64,000 nucleotides of DNA from CAJXZP01 sp041563475. Its GTDB lineage: Bacteria; Bacteroidota; Bacteroidia; Flavobacteriales_G; Salibacteraceae. Shown here one piece after another: positions 35,101 through 43,512 of the stretch; position 1 is the first letter of the stretch; every line of letters begins with the position of its first letter. Under the pieces are notes generated by a model, which was not told where the DNA came from, ran no database searches, and saw only the letters and a list, made by a program, of their open reading frames with translations. The stretch is from positions 1-64,000 of the forward strand of contig JBFFMY010000003.1 of assembly GCA_041563475.1 (NCBI GenBank), written 5' to 3'. The position numbers and the translations under genes are program-made.

Positions 35101-36443
35101 CTGTGAAGAGTAGGAGCCCTGTTCAGTAATACTGGATGACCTTTAAGCACATTCTCCAAAATATCCCAAACAACTGGTTCTTTTTTATCTACTATTTTCT
35201 TGGCAGATTTTACCGTTTTTACAATACCACGCTCAATTAATTTACGAATAATAAACGGCTTGTATAATTCTGCCGCCATGTTCTTAGGAATACCACATTC
35301 GTGCATTTCTAAGTTAGGACCAACAACAATTACCGAACGTGCTGAATAATCCACACGTTTACCCAATAAGTTTTGACGGAAACGACCTTGCTTACCTTTC
35401 AAGGAATCAGAAAGAGATTTTAACGCTCTATTTGAATCTGTTTTAACCGCACTAGATTTTCTTGAGTTATCCAATAATGAGTCAACAGCTTCTTGAAGCA
35501 TACGTTTTTCGTTACGCAGAATTACCTCTGGAGCTTTAATCTCGATTAATCGTTTCAAACGATTGTTACGGATAATTACTCTTCGGTACAAATCATTTAA
35601 ATCTGAAGTTGCAAAACGACCACCATCAAGAGGAACAAGAGGTCTTAACTCTGGTGGAGTTACAGGAACCACTTTGATAATCATCCATTCTGGACGATTT
35701 TCTAAACGTAAGTTCGCATCTCTAAATCCCTCTACTACTTGTAAACGTTTTAAAGCCTCTGCTTTACGTTGTTGAGAAGTTTCAATGTTTGCTTTGTGAC
35801 GTAATTCAAATGAAAGTGAATCTAAGTCAAGGTTACGCAATAAATCTTCCAACGCCTCAGCACCCATCTTAGCGATGAATTTATTCGGGTCAGAATCATC
35901 TAAATGCTGATTTTCTTGTGGAAGTCTATCCAGTGCATCCAAATACTCTTCCTCACTTAGAAAGTCCAAATAAAGTAATGGTTCACCTTCATCATTAGTA
36001 GCCAAACCTGCTTGAATAACCACATACTTTTCATAGTAAATGATCGTGTCCAATTTCTTAGATGGCAAACCTAATAAGTAACCAATTTTATTTGGTAAAG
36101 ATTTGAAATACCAGATATGAGCAACGGGAACAACAAGTCCAATATGACCCATTCTTTCACGTCTTACTTTCTTCTCTGTCACCTCCACACCACAACGGTC
36201 ACAAACGATCCCTTTATATCGGATTCTTTTGTATTTACCACAGTGACATTCGTAATCTTTTACTGGACCAAAAATACGCTCACAGAATAATCCATCACGT
36301 TCTGGTTTATAAGTCCGGTAATTTATTGTTTCAGGTTTTAATACTTCACCACTAGAAGAATTTCTAATCATCTCTGGGCTAGCCAAAGAAATAGTGATTT
36401 TACTAAAACTACTTGGTTGTTTTGTGTCTTTCTTAAAAGCCAT
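32139..36443 (-). CDS. rpoC: DNA-directed RNA polymerase subunit beta'
   Basis: 1434 residues. The N-terminal zinc site is made by the CHCGKYK and CDRCG pairs (about residues 67-86). The catalytic Mg2+ triad is in NADFDGDQMAVHLPLG (about 470-485). The second zinc site uses Cys residues in DCGTLRGL and CETVRGVCAKCYG (about 815-905). The trigger loop and bridge helix region includes GARGSKEQIRQLAGMRGLM. It is 35 bases after rpoB and ends at the terminator 32095-32117. No insertion or truncation is apparent. Confidence 0.98.
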   Translation of the reverse strand: MAFKKDTKQPSSFSKITISLASPEMIRNSSSGEVLKPETINYRTYKPERDGLFCERIFGPVKDYECHCGKYKRIRYKGIVCDRCGVEVTEKKVRRERMGHIGLVVPVAHIWYFKSLPNKIGYLLGLPSKKLDTIIYYEKYVVIQAGLATNDEGEPLLYLDFLSEEEYLDALDRLPQENQHLDDSDPNKFIAKMGAEALEDLLRNLDLDSLSFELRHKANIETSQQRKAEALKRLQVVEGFRDANLRLENRPEWMIIKVVPVTPPELRPLVPLDGGRFATSDLNDLYRRVIIRNNRLKRLIEIKAPEVILRNEKRMLQEAVDSLLDNSRKSSAVKTDSNRALKSLSDSLKGKQGRFRQNLLGKRVDYSARSVIVVGPNLEMHECGIPKNMAAELYKPFIIRKLIERGIVKTVKSAKKIVDKKEPVVWDILENVLKGHPVLLNRAPTLHRLGIQAFQPKLVEGKAIQLHPLACSAFNADFDGDQMAVHLPLGNAAILEAQVLMLGSHNILNPANGAPITVPSQDMVLGLYYITKSRVSTPEHPVIGEGMKFYSSEEVDIAFSENKLELHANIKCRVQVINEKGEVDHKLIDTTCGRVIFNEFVPEAVGFVNEVLTKKSLRDIIAKIMKVSGTSRTARFLDDIKGLGYYWAFKGGLSFNIADVMIPAEKETLVAKAKEKVSEIMGNYNMGLITNNERYNQIIDTWTHTNSRLTNILMDQLKNDNQGFNSIYMMFDSGARGSKEQIRQLAGMRGLMAKPKKSGAQGGSIIENPILSNFKEGLSILEYFISTHGARKGLADTALKTADAGYLTRRLVDVAQDVIISDVDCGTLRGLTVSALKKNEDIVESLVDRIVGRTTVHDVYDPRTDELIIEAGVEISEEIADIIEATDIESVEVRSVLTCETVRGVCAKCYGRNLATNGKVQKGEAVGVVAAQSIGEPGTQLTLRTFHVGGTASNIAADSGITIKFDGKLELEDVKTVERVSKDGEIEHVVIGRAGEMRVVDPNTNMSLMTNNIPYGSTLFVNKNKKVKKGDLICSWDPYNAVIVSEFDGVIDFQNIEEGITYREESDEQTGFTEKVIIERKDRKMVPLVKVLDKSGNQLRSYNLPVGAHIITDQGRKIKAGEIIVKIPRSSGGSSDITGGLPRVTELFEARNPSNPAVVSEIDGYISFGKIKRGNQEIVVTSKTGEIKKYLVSLSKHILAQENDWVKAGQPLSDGATTPSDILSISGPTAVQEYIVNEIQEVYRLQGVKINDKHFEVIVRQMMRKVDIVDAGDTKFLEKQVVNKSDFQIENDWIFGRLIVEDAGDSNELKAGQIISARKLRDVNSRLKRNDQKLAVAREAMPATSKPVLQGITRASLQTGSFISAASFQETTKVLNEAAVKGKEDHLLGLKENVIVGHLIPAGTGLKEYESLVVGSKEEYNRLTTVETPDIIDL

Positions 36444-36478
36444 AGCTTATGCTAAATTTAAGTCCTTTGGTTCAACAA

Positions 36479-39400
36479 TTAATTCAAAGTGATATTTAGT
36501 CCTAGACCTCTCATTTCATGTAATAATACATTGAAAGATTCTGGGATACCTGGTTTAGGCATTGGTTCACCTTTTACTATTGCCTCATAGGCTTTAGCTC
36601 TACCAATAACATCATCAGATTTAATAGTCAAAATTTCTTGAAGAATATGCGATGCTCCAAACGCCTCAAGCGCCCAAACCTCCATTTCACCAAATCTTTG
36701 ACCACCCATTTGTGCTTTACCACCTAATGGTTGTTGTGTAATTAATGAATAAGGTCCGATAGATCTTGCATGCATTTTATCATCCACCAAATGGTGAAGT
36801 TTTAACATGTAAATTACTCCTACCGTTACTTGTTGATCAAAGCGATCTCCGGTTCCACCATCGTATAACCATGTTCTACCAAAATCTTTAATTTCAGCTT
36901 TTTTCGTCCATGACTCAATTTCAGCAACAGAAGCACCATCAAAAATTGGAGTTGCAAATTTCACCCCTAGTTTTTGACCTGCCCATCCTAAAACCGTTTC
37001 ATAAATCTGTCCAAGGTTCATACGTGATGGTACCCCTAGTGGATTCAATACAATATCCACTGGTGAACCGTCTTCCATATAAGGCATGTCTTCTGCACGA
37101 ACAATACGTGCCACAATACCTTTATTTCCGTGACGACCCGCCATTTTATCACCCACTTTCAATTTACGTTTCTTAGCTACATAAATTTTAGCAAGTTGAA
37201 CAATACCTGCTGGTAACTCATCACCAATTGAGATTTGGAATTTTTCACGTTTCCAAACACCCATAATATCGTTGACACGCGTGTTGAAATTAACGAACAA
37301 ACGTTTGATTAACGCATTCGTTTGATCATTCGTTGTCCATCCAGCTGGATTTAACTCATCGTAGTTAAGAGTAGTCAATAATTTTAAAGTGAATTTTGTT
37401 CCTTTAGGAACAATTTCTTCTCTAAAGTTATTTAAAACTCCTTGAGAAGTTTTCCCGTTAACAAGTGCAAATAATTTCTCCGCATGAACTGCTTTAATCT
37501 CATCAACTTGTTTACTATATTTCGCATCAATTTCAGCTAAAATCTCTTTTTCACTGTTACGTTGACGTCTATCTTTAATTGCCCGAGAGAATAATTTCTT
37601 TCCAATTACAACACCATCCATTGATGGACCAGCTTTTAGGGAAGAATCTTTAACATCTCCTGCTTTATCTCCAAAAATTGCACGAAGTAATTTCTCTTCT
37701 GGTGTTGGATCACTTTCTCCTTTCGGAGTGATTTTTCCAATCAAGATATCACCCGCTTTTATTTTCGACCCAATACGAACTAATCCGTTTTCATCTAAAT
37801 TCTTTGTAGCTTCCTCGCTAACATTTGGGATATCTGCAGTTAATTCCTCTAGTCCACGTTTTGTATCTCTTACCTCAAGACTAAATTCTTCAATATGTAA
37901 AGAGGTGAAATAATCATCAATAACAACTTTTTCAGAAATCACAATCGCATCCTCAAAATTATACCCTTTCCAAGGCATAAACGCAACTTGCAAGTTACGT
38001 CCTAAAGCTAGTTCTCCTTGTTGAGTTGCGTAACCTTCACAAAGAACTTGACCTTTTTTAACACGATCTCCAACGCGAACAATAGGTTTCAGATTTACCA
38101 TTGTATTTTGGTTAGTTTTTGCAAACTTCACCAATTGATACGTTTTGGTAGGACCTCTAAAACTTACTGATCTATCATCTTCATCCTGATCATACTTAAT
38201 GGATACTTCTAGAGCGTCAACATAAGAAACAACACCAGGACCCTCTGCATTAATCAAAACACGTGAATCACGCGCTACATCACCTTCTAATCCAGTTCCA
38301 ACAATAGGAGCTTGCGGACGTAAAAGTGGTACAGCCTGACGTTGCATGTTTGATCCCATCAAAGCCCTATTCGCATCATCATGTTCCAAAAATGGAATTA
38401 AAGATGCTCCAATAGATGTAATTTGATTTGGTGCTACATCAATTAAACCAATTTCTTCTTTCGATCTAATTGGGAAATCACCTTCGTAACGACAAATTAC
38501 ACTATCATCAGCAAACTCTCCGTTATCCTTAACCGCAGAAGTGGCTTGAGCAATATTTATTCCATCCTCTTCTTCAGCGGATAGGTAAACAAGGTCTTCT
38601 CCCTTAAAACTCACTTTTGCATTTGCTACCTTTCTATAAGGAGTTTCAATGAAACCAAGCTTATTTACTTTCGCATAAGAACAAAGTGAGGATATCAAAC
38701 CAATATTTGGTCCCTCAGGAGTTTCAATAGTACACAAACGACCATAGTGCGTATAGTGAACATCTCGAACCTCAAAACCTGCTCTTTCCCTCGATAAACC
38801 ACCTGGCCCTAGGGCAGATAATCTACGTTTATGGGTAATCTCAGATAATGGATTTGTTTGATCCATAAATTGAGAAAGCTGATTTGTACCAAAAAATGAA
38901 TTAATTACCGCAGAAAGTGTTTTCGCGTTAATCAAATCAATAGGTGTAAATACTTCATTATCACGAACGTTCATACGCTCACGAATGGTTCTAGCCATAC
39001 GAGCTAAACCAACTCCAAACTGATTGTGTAATTGCTCACCAACAGTACGAACACGTCTGTTACTCAAGTGATCAATATCATCCACATCTGTTTTAGAGTT
39101 AACCAATTCAATCAAATAACGGATGATTAAGATGATATCATCTTTGGTAAGTACCCGACTGTCCTCACCCGTATTAATTTTCAATTTCTTGTTAATTCTA
39201 AACCTTCCTACTTCTCCAAGATCATATCTCTTATCCGAAAAGAAAAGTTTATCAATTACGCCACGAGCAGTTTCCTCATCTGGTGGCTCAGAATTACGAA
39301 GGACACGGTAAATATGCTCTACTGCTTCAATTTCAGTATTGGAAGGATCCTTTTGTAAGGTATTATAGATTAAAGTATAATCCGTACTATTTACATCCTC

Positions 39401-40291
39401 TTTATGTAGTAATATCGTTTTAGCTCCAGAATCTAGAATTAAATCGATATGATCATTCTCAATAATAGTTTCACGATCGATAATAACTTCATTACGTTCA
39501 ATAGAAACTACCTCACCTGTATCTTCATCAACGAAATCTTCAAACCAAGTTTTTAAAACTCTAGCCGCCAAACGTCTTCCAATAACACGTTTTAAACCAG
39601 CCTTTGAAACTTTCACTTCATCCGCTAATCCAAAAATTTCTAAAATATCTTTATCGCTTTCGTAACCAATAGCTCTTAACAATGTAGTAACCGGAAGCTT
39701 TTTCTTACGGTCAATGTAGGCAAACATCACATTATTAATATCTGTAGCGAATTCAATCCATGATCCTTTGAAAGGAATAATTCGAGCCGAATATAATTTG
39801 GTACCATTCGCATGGTAACTTTGGCCGAAGAATACACCTGGAGATCTATGCAATTGAGAAACAATTACACGCTCAGCACCGTTTATAATAAACGATCCAC
39901 TTGGAGTCATGTAAGGAATAGTTCCTAAATAAACATCTTGAATTATCGTTTCAAAATCCTCGTGTTCTGGGTCAGTACAATATAATTTCAGTTTTGCCTT
40001 AAGGGGCACACTGTAAGTTAAACCTCTTTCGATAGTTTCTTTAATATCATAACGAGGAGGATCAATAAAATAATCCAAAAATTCTAAAACAAAGTTGTTT
40101 CTAGAATCTGTAATGGGGAAATTTTCGCTAAAAACTTTAAATAAGCCTTCAGTTTCCCTACTATCAGCTGTTGTTTCCAGCTGGAAAAAATCTTGAAATG
40201 ACTTCAACTGAACATCCAGAAAATCTGGATAATCCAAAAGATTTTTCGCGGTTCCAAAATTTATTCTTTCCTTAATTGCCAATTCTGCCAT
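36479..40291 (-). CDS. rpoB: DNA-directed RNA polymerase subunit beta
   Basis: 1270 residues. The rifampicin-pocket region has FFGTNQLSQFMDQTNPLSEITHKRRLSALGPGGLSRERA-type sequence (about 490-530), with the key Ser/His/Arg positions in the sensitive-type arrangement. The C-terminus contains KVGDKMAGRHGNKG and GGKAQMGGQRFGEMEVWALEAFGA, which contact the active site and beta'. A T-run hairpin 30 bases upstream of the ATG probably tunes its expression relative to rplL. Confidence 0.98.
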   Translation of the reverse strand: MAELAIKERINFGTAKNLLDYPDFLDVQLKSFQDFFQLETTADSRETEGLFKVFSENFPITDSRNNFVLEFLDYFIDPPRYDIKETIERGLTYSVPLKAKLKLYCTDPEHEDFETIIQDVYLGTIPYMTPSGSFIINGAERVIVSQLHRSPGVFFGQSYHANGTKLYSARIIPFKGSWIEFATDINNVMFAYIDRKKKLPVTTLLRAIGYESDKDILEIFGLADEVKVSKAGLKRVIGRRLAARVLKTWFEDFVDEDTGEVVSIERNEVIIDRETIIENDHIDLILDSGAKTILLHKEDVNSTDYTLIYNTLQKDPSNTEIEAVEHIYRVLRNSEPPDEETARGVIDKLFFSDKRYDLGEVGRFRINKKLKINTGEDSRVLTKDDIILIIRYLIELVNSKTDVDDIDHLSNRRVRTVGEQLHNQFGVGLARMARTIRERMNVRDNEVFTPIDLINAKTLSAVINSFFGTNQLSQFMDQTNPLSEITHKRRLSALGPGGLSRERAGFEVRDVHYTHYGRLCTIETPEGPNIGLISSLCSYAKVNKLGFIETPYRKVANAKVSFKGEDLVYLSAEEEDGINIAQATSAVKDNGEFADDSVICRYEGDFPIRSKEEIGLIDVAPNQITSIGASLIPFLEHDDANRALMGSNMQRQAVPLLRPQAPIVGTGLEGDVARDSRVLINAEGPGVVSYVDALEVSIKYDQDEDDRSVSFRGPTKTYQLVKFAKTNQNTMVNLKPIVRVGDRVKKGQVLCEGYATQQGELALGRNLQVAFMPWKGYNFEDAIVISEKVVIDDYFTSLHIEEFSLEVRDTKRGLEELTADIPNVSEEATKNLDENGLVRIGSKIKAGDILIGKITPKGESDPTPEEKLLRAIFGDKAGDVKDSSLKAGPSMDGVVIGKKLFSRAIKDRRQRNSEKEILAEIDAKYSKQVDEIKAVHAEKLFALVNGKTSQGVLNNFREEIVPKGTKFTLKLLTTLNYDELNPAGWTTNDQTNALIKRLFVNFNTRVNDIMGVWKREKFQISIGDELPAGIVQLAKIYVAKKRKLKVGDKMAGRHGNKGIVARIVRAEDMPYMEDGSPVDIVLNPLGVPSRMNLGQIYETVLGWAGQKLGVKFATPIFDGASVAEIESWTKKAEIKDFGRTWLYDGGTGDRFDQQVTVGVIYMLKLHHLVDDKMHARSIGPYSLITQQPLGGKAQMGGQRFGEMEVWALEAFGASHILQEILTIKSDDVIGRAKAYEAIVKGEPMPKPGIPESFNVLLHEMRGLGLNITLN

Positions 40292-40326
40292 GGAAGTATT
40301 ATCTGATGAGAACTATAAATAAAAAA

Positions 40327-40342
40327 ACGTGTATAAACACGT
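40327..40342 (-). terminator. Attenuator-type hairpin before rpoB
   Basis: A 6-base stem ACGTGT / ACACGT with loop TTAT is followed on the minus strand by seven Ts. It lies 36 bases upstream of the rpoB start and 57 bases after the rplL stop, the position of the partial terminator known between rplL and rpoB in E. coli. No separate promoter can fit in the remaining space. Confidence 0.75.
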
Positions 40343-40345
40343 AAG

Positions 40346-40372
40346 GGTTTAGACCCAAAATGGGTCTAAACC
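40346..40372 (-). promoter_or_regulatory. Second hairpin between rplL and rpoB
   Basis: A 12-base stem GGTTTAGACCCA / TGGGTCTAAACC with a 3-base loop lies directly before the attenuator-type hairpin. It has no T-run, so it may be an RNase-processing or pausing structure. Confidence 0.65.
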
Positions 40373-40398
40373 TCTAAATGTCACAAATGTGAAAAATA

Positions 40399-40773
40399 TT
40401 ACTTAAGCTCAACTTCAGCTCCTGCTTCTTCTAGTTGAGTTTTAAGTGCTTCTGCTTCATCTTTAGCAACTCCTTCTTTAATTGCTTTAGGAGCTCCATC
40501 CACTAATTCCTTAGCTTCTTTTAACCCTAAACCAGTTAATTCTTTAACCGCTTTTACAACTTTTAGCTTTTGATCACCAGCTGCTTTTAAGATAACATCG
40601 AATTCTGTTTTCTCAGCAGCATCTTCCCCTGCAGTAGCAGGACCAGCAACAGCAACTGCAGCAGCCGCAGCTGGTTCAATTCCGTACTCGTCTTTAAGGA
40701 TGGTAGCTAATTCGCTTACTTCTTTTACAGTAAGATTTACTAGTTGCTCAGCAAATGATTTTAAATCTGCCAT
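40399..40773 (-). CDS. rplL: 50S ribosomal protein L7/L12
   Basis: 124 residues. The N-terminal dimerisation domain (1-35) is followed by an Ala/Gly-rich hinge (about 36-50) and the C-terminal domain with EFDVILKAAGDQKLKVVKAVKELTGLGLKEAKELVDG, which recruits elongation factors. It sits 28 bases after rplJ. A readthrough path into rpoB passes two hairpins. Confidence 0.97.
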   Translation of the reverse strand: MADLKSFAEQLVNLTVKEVSELATILKDEYGIEPAAAAAVAVAGPATAGEDAAEKTEFDVILKAAGDQKLKVVKAVKELTGLGLKEAKELVDGAPKAIKEGVAKDEAEALKTQLEEAGAEVELK

Positions 40774-40801
40774 TTTATTTAATTTTAATATTTGTTCTTA
40801 A

Positions 40802-41326
40802 TTAAGATTCTTTTTCTGAAAGTGTTTTAACAAGTCCGGCAAGAGTATTCTGACCTGACTGTAATTGCGAGATAACCTTTTTAGCTGGTGATTCTAACAA
40901 CATGATAATCTCTCCAATAAGTTCTTCTTTAGATTTTAAACTTATTAAAGCTTCAAGTGTATCATCTCCAATAAAGATAGATTCCGCAACATATGCAGCT
41001 TTGAGTGAAGGAATAGTCTTTTTCTTCCTAAACTCTTTGATTAACTTAGCTGGTGCATTCGCAACTTCAGAAGTCATTAAAGAAGTATTACCTTTCAATA
41101 TTGCAGGAATATCTCCAAAGTCTTTATCCGATACTTTTTCAATAGCCTTCGCTAAAAGCGTATTCTTTACAACTCGCAATTCAATATCTTTATTGAAGCA
41201 AGCTCTTCTCAAATCTGAAGTTAACTCAGCATCTAACCCTGTGATATCGGCCATATAAATATTGCCATTATCATTTAACAGTGTTACCAAGTTATCAATG
41301 ACCTGATTTTTTTCTTGTTTGTTCAT
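40802..41326 (-). CDS. rplJ: 50S ribosomal protein L10
   Basis: 174 residues with the L10 fold: GLDAELTSDLRRACFNKDIELRVVKNTLLAKAI in the rRNA-binding domain, and a C-terminal helix that carries L7/L12 dimers. The gap to rplA is only 25 bases, too short for the L10-binding leader found upstream of rplJ in E. coli. Confidence 0.96.
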   Translation of the reverse strand: MNKQEKNQVIDNLVTLLNDNGNIYMADITGLDAELTSDLRRACFNKDIELRVVKNTLLAKAIEKVSDKDFGDIPAILKGNTSLMTSEVANAPAKLIKEFRKKKTIPSLKAAYVAESIFIGDDTLEALISLKSKEELIGEIIMLLESPAKKVISQLQSGQNTLAGLVKTLSEKES

Positions 41327-41351
41327 TTACTCAGGTTTTTCACATTAAACA

Positions 41352-42047
41352 TTAAACCGTAGCAGCTTTAGGTTCTACCTTTATGCCTGGGCTCATTGTA
41401 CTGGACATAGTAATACTTTTCATATAAGTACCCTTTGCCGCAGCTGGTTTTAGTTTGATCAAAGTGTGTAACAACTCTGTCGCATTCTCAACGATCATTT
41501 TTTTATCGAAAGAAACTTTGCCAATAGCTGCGTGAATAATTCCGTATTTATCTACACGGAAATCAATCTTACCAGCCTTCACATCTTTCACAGCTTTACC
41601 AATTTCCATGGTAACCGTTCCAGTTTTAGGGTTTGGCATTAATCCTCTTGGACCTAAAATTCGTCCTAAAGCACCAACCTTACCCATTACAGAAGGCATT
41701 GTAATAATTACATCCACATCAGTCCATCCGCCTTTTATCTTTGTGATAAATTCGTCAAGACCTACAAAATCAGCTCCATTATCTTTAGCTTCCTGCTCTT
41801 TATCTGGTGTACAAAGAACAAGTACCTTTACGTCCTTACCAGTTCCGTGAGGAAGAGAAACCGTACCTCTAACCATTTGGTTAGCTTTACGAGGATCTAC
41901 ACCTAAACGAATGGCCAAATCTACAGATTCGTCAAACTTAGTTGTACTTATTTCTTTAATTAAACCAGAAGCATCTGCCAATGAATATTGGGTTTGTGCA
42001 TCAAATTTTGTAAGGATCTCTTTTCTTTTCTTAGAAACTTTTGCCAT
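41352..42047 (-). CDS. rplA: 50S ribosomal protein L1
   Basis: 231 residues. It contains the L1 signature around IMPSVMGKVGALGRILGPRGLMPNPKTGTV, the rRNA- and mRNA-binding face. L1 sits at the ribosome's stalk and commonly represses its own operon by binding the rplK leader. It lies 27 bases downstream of rplK. Confidence 0.97.
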   Translation of the reverse strand: MAKVSKKRKEILTKFDAQTQYSLADASGLIKEISTTKFDESVDLAIRLGVDPRKANQMVRGTVSLPHGTGKDVKVLVLCTPDKEQEAKDNGADFVGLDEFITKIKGGWTDVDVIITMPSVMGKVGALGRILGPRGLMPNPKTGTVTMEIGKAVKDVKAGKIDFRVDKYGIIHAAIGKVSFDKKMIVENATELLHTLIKLKPAAAKGTYMKSITMSSTMSPGIKVEPKAATV

Positions 42048-42074
42048 AATATACCTTTTTTAAATTTTTAGAAA

Positions 42075-42497
42075 TTATTTTACAACAATTCCCATACTTC
42101 TTGCTGTTCCAGCAACCATATTAATTGCGGATTCAACAGTGAAACAATTTAGATCAGGCATTTTATCAGTAGCAATTGCTCTGACTTGATCTCGAGATAC
42201 GGTAGCCACTTTACGTCTATTCGGTTCCGGAGAACCAGATTTCAGTTTAGTAGCTTCTAGAAGTTGAACAGCAACTGGTGGGGTTTTTACAACAAACTCA
42301 AACGATTTGTCAGCAAAAACCGTAATAACCACCGGTAATATTTTACCTGCTTTATCTTGTGTACGAGCGTTGAACTGCTTACAGAATTCCATAATGTTCA
42401 CACCTTTCGAACCAAGAGCAGGACCTACCGGAGGAGACGGATTTGCCGCACCACCACGTACTTGTAGCTTAATAAGCGCACTTATTTCCTTTGCCAT
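42075..42497 (-). CDS. rplK: 50S ribosomal protein L11
   Basis: 140 residues. The N-terminal domain has LQVRGGAANPSPPVGPALGSKGVNIMEFCKQFN, the GTPase-centre proline-rich region. The C-terminus binds 23S rRNA helices 43-44. The 78-base gap to nusG is the largest between the ribosomal-protein genes and could hold an L1-binding leader, but I cannot fold it confidently. Confidence 0.97.
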   Translation of the reverse strand: MAKEISALIKLQVRGGAANPSPPVGPALGSKGVNIMEFCKQFNARTQDKAGKILPVVITVFADKSFEFVVKTPPVAVQLLEATKLKSGSPEPNRRKVATVSRDQVRAIATDKMPDLNCFTVESAINMVAGTARSMGIVVK

Positions 42498-42575
42498 TTT
42501 TACTCAAGTTATACATGGATGTCCGAGGGAAGCATTGAATTTCTCATTCACCCAATATTTTTATTAAATACTTAT

Positions 42576-43133
42576 TTATTCCTTTTCTACTTGTAAGTAA
42601 CCTAATTCTAATGGAGTTTTACGTCCAAAGATTTTTACCATTACTTTCAATTTTTTCTTTTCCTCATTAACTTCTTCAATGATTCCAGAAAAACTATTAA
42701 AAGGTCCATCAATTACCTTAACTGTCTCACCAACGATATACGGAATTTCAACTCCTTCTGTCGTATCAGCTAATTCATCAACTTTGCCCAAAATTCTATT
42801 CACTTCGGATTCTCTCATTGGTAATGGATCGCCCCCTTTTGAACCACTTAAAAATCCAATAACATTTGGAACCGCGGTCAAAATATGTGGTACCTCTCCT
42901 ACCAATGCAGCTTCCACTAATACATACCCTGGTAAGTAATTTCTTTCTTTAAGAATTTTCTTACCATTACGTATTTGGTAAACTTTTTCAGTTGGGATTA
43001 GTATCTGAGAAACATAATCGCTCATTTTTAAACGAGAGATTTCCATTTCAATATACTCTTTTACTTTTGCTTCTTTTCCGCTGATCGCTCTAACAACATA
43101 CCAACGTCTTTTAATTTCTTTGCTTTCAGCCAC
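42576..43133 (-). CDS. nusG: Transcription termination/antitermination factor NusG
   Basis: 185 residues. The NGN domain begins RRWYVVRAISGKEAKVKEYIEMEI, and the KOW domain near the C-terminus has GETVKVIDGPFNSFSGIIEEVNEEK. It binds RNA polymerase and couples it to Rho or ribosomes. It lies 23 bases after secE. Confidence 0.97.
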   Translation of the reverse strand: MAESKEIKRRWYVVRAISGKEAKVKEYIEMEISRLKMSDYVSQILIPTEKVYQIRNGKKILKERNYLPGYVLVEAALVGEVPHILTAVPNVIGFLSGSKGGDPLPMRESEVNRILGKVDELADTTEGVEIPYIVGETVKVIDGPFNSFSGIIEEVNEEKKKLKVMVKIFGRKTPLELGYLQVEKE

Positions 43134-43156
43134 AGTAAATATATTAATCGCAGTTA

Positions 43157-43351
43157 TTAATAAACCGCATCGTAAACGAACTGCATTACTTGACCAAAAC
43201 TGGCGTCTAATAAATAAACGATTCCAGCCATGATAAATGATGCTACTAAAACCAATACAGAACTTGCTTGAAGTTCTTTAAGAGTTGGCCAACTTACCTT
43301 ATGACGCAATTCGTTGTACGAATCAGCCACATAATTTTTCAATTTATTCAT
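43157..43351 (-). CDS. secE: Preprotein translocase subunit SecE
   Basis: 64 residues from the ATG at 43351; a TTG two codons earlier is a weaker alternative. It has a short cytoplasmic amphipathic helix with HKVSWPTLKELQAS and then a single C-terminal membrane segment, the minimal bacterial SecE layout. It is part of SecYEG. It lies between tRNA-Trp and nusG. Confidence 0.95.
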   Translation of the reverse strand: MNKLKNYVADSYNELRHKVSWPTLKELQASSVLVLVASFIMAGIVYLLDASFGQVMQFVYDAVY

Positions 43352-43364
43352 GGACAAAATTTAG

Positions 43365-43437
43365 CACGGGAGGTAGGACTCGAACCCACAGCCAATGGTT
43401 TTGGAGACCACTACTCTACCAATTGAGCTACACCCGT
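43365..43437 (-). tRNA. tRNA-Trp (CCA anticodon)
   Basis: A 73-base cloverleaf on the minus strand. The D arm GCTC/GAGT, the anticodon stem GTGGT/ACCAT with loop CTCCAAA (anticodon CCA) and the T arm with TTCGAGT are all present. The 3' CCA is not encoded. Acceptor pair 6:67 is U-U. It lies between tuf and secE. Confidence 0.95.
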
Positions 43438-43450
43438 TTATTTAAACAGA

Positions 43451-43477
43451 AAGGTATCCGTCAATGACGGACACCTT
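43451..43477 (-). terminator. Hairpin between tuf and tRNA-Trp
   Basis: AAGGTATCCGT / ACGGACACCTT form an 11-pair stem with one A-C mismatch and a 5-base loop, 36 bases after tuf. The following T-run is weak, so it may be a processing site or leaky terminator. Confidence 0.55.
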
Positions 43478-43512
43478 CTTGTTGAATTTATTATTCTTTT
43501 GAGAACCTGTAA

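Noticed and set aside
42498..42575. L1-binding leader before rplK
   Set aside because: The 78-base gap is large enough, but I could not identify the conserved L1 site by eye, so it is not listed as a feature.
43285..43467. Plus-strand frame over tRNA-Trp and secE
   Set aside because: It overlaps a complete tRNA and the start of secE on the other strand and has no family resemblance.
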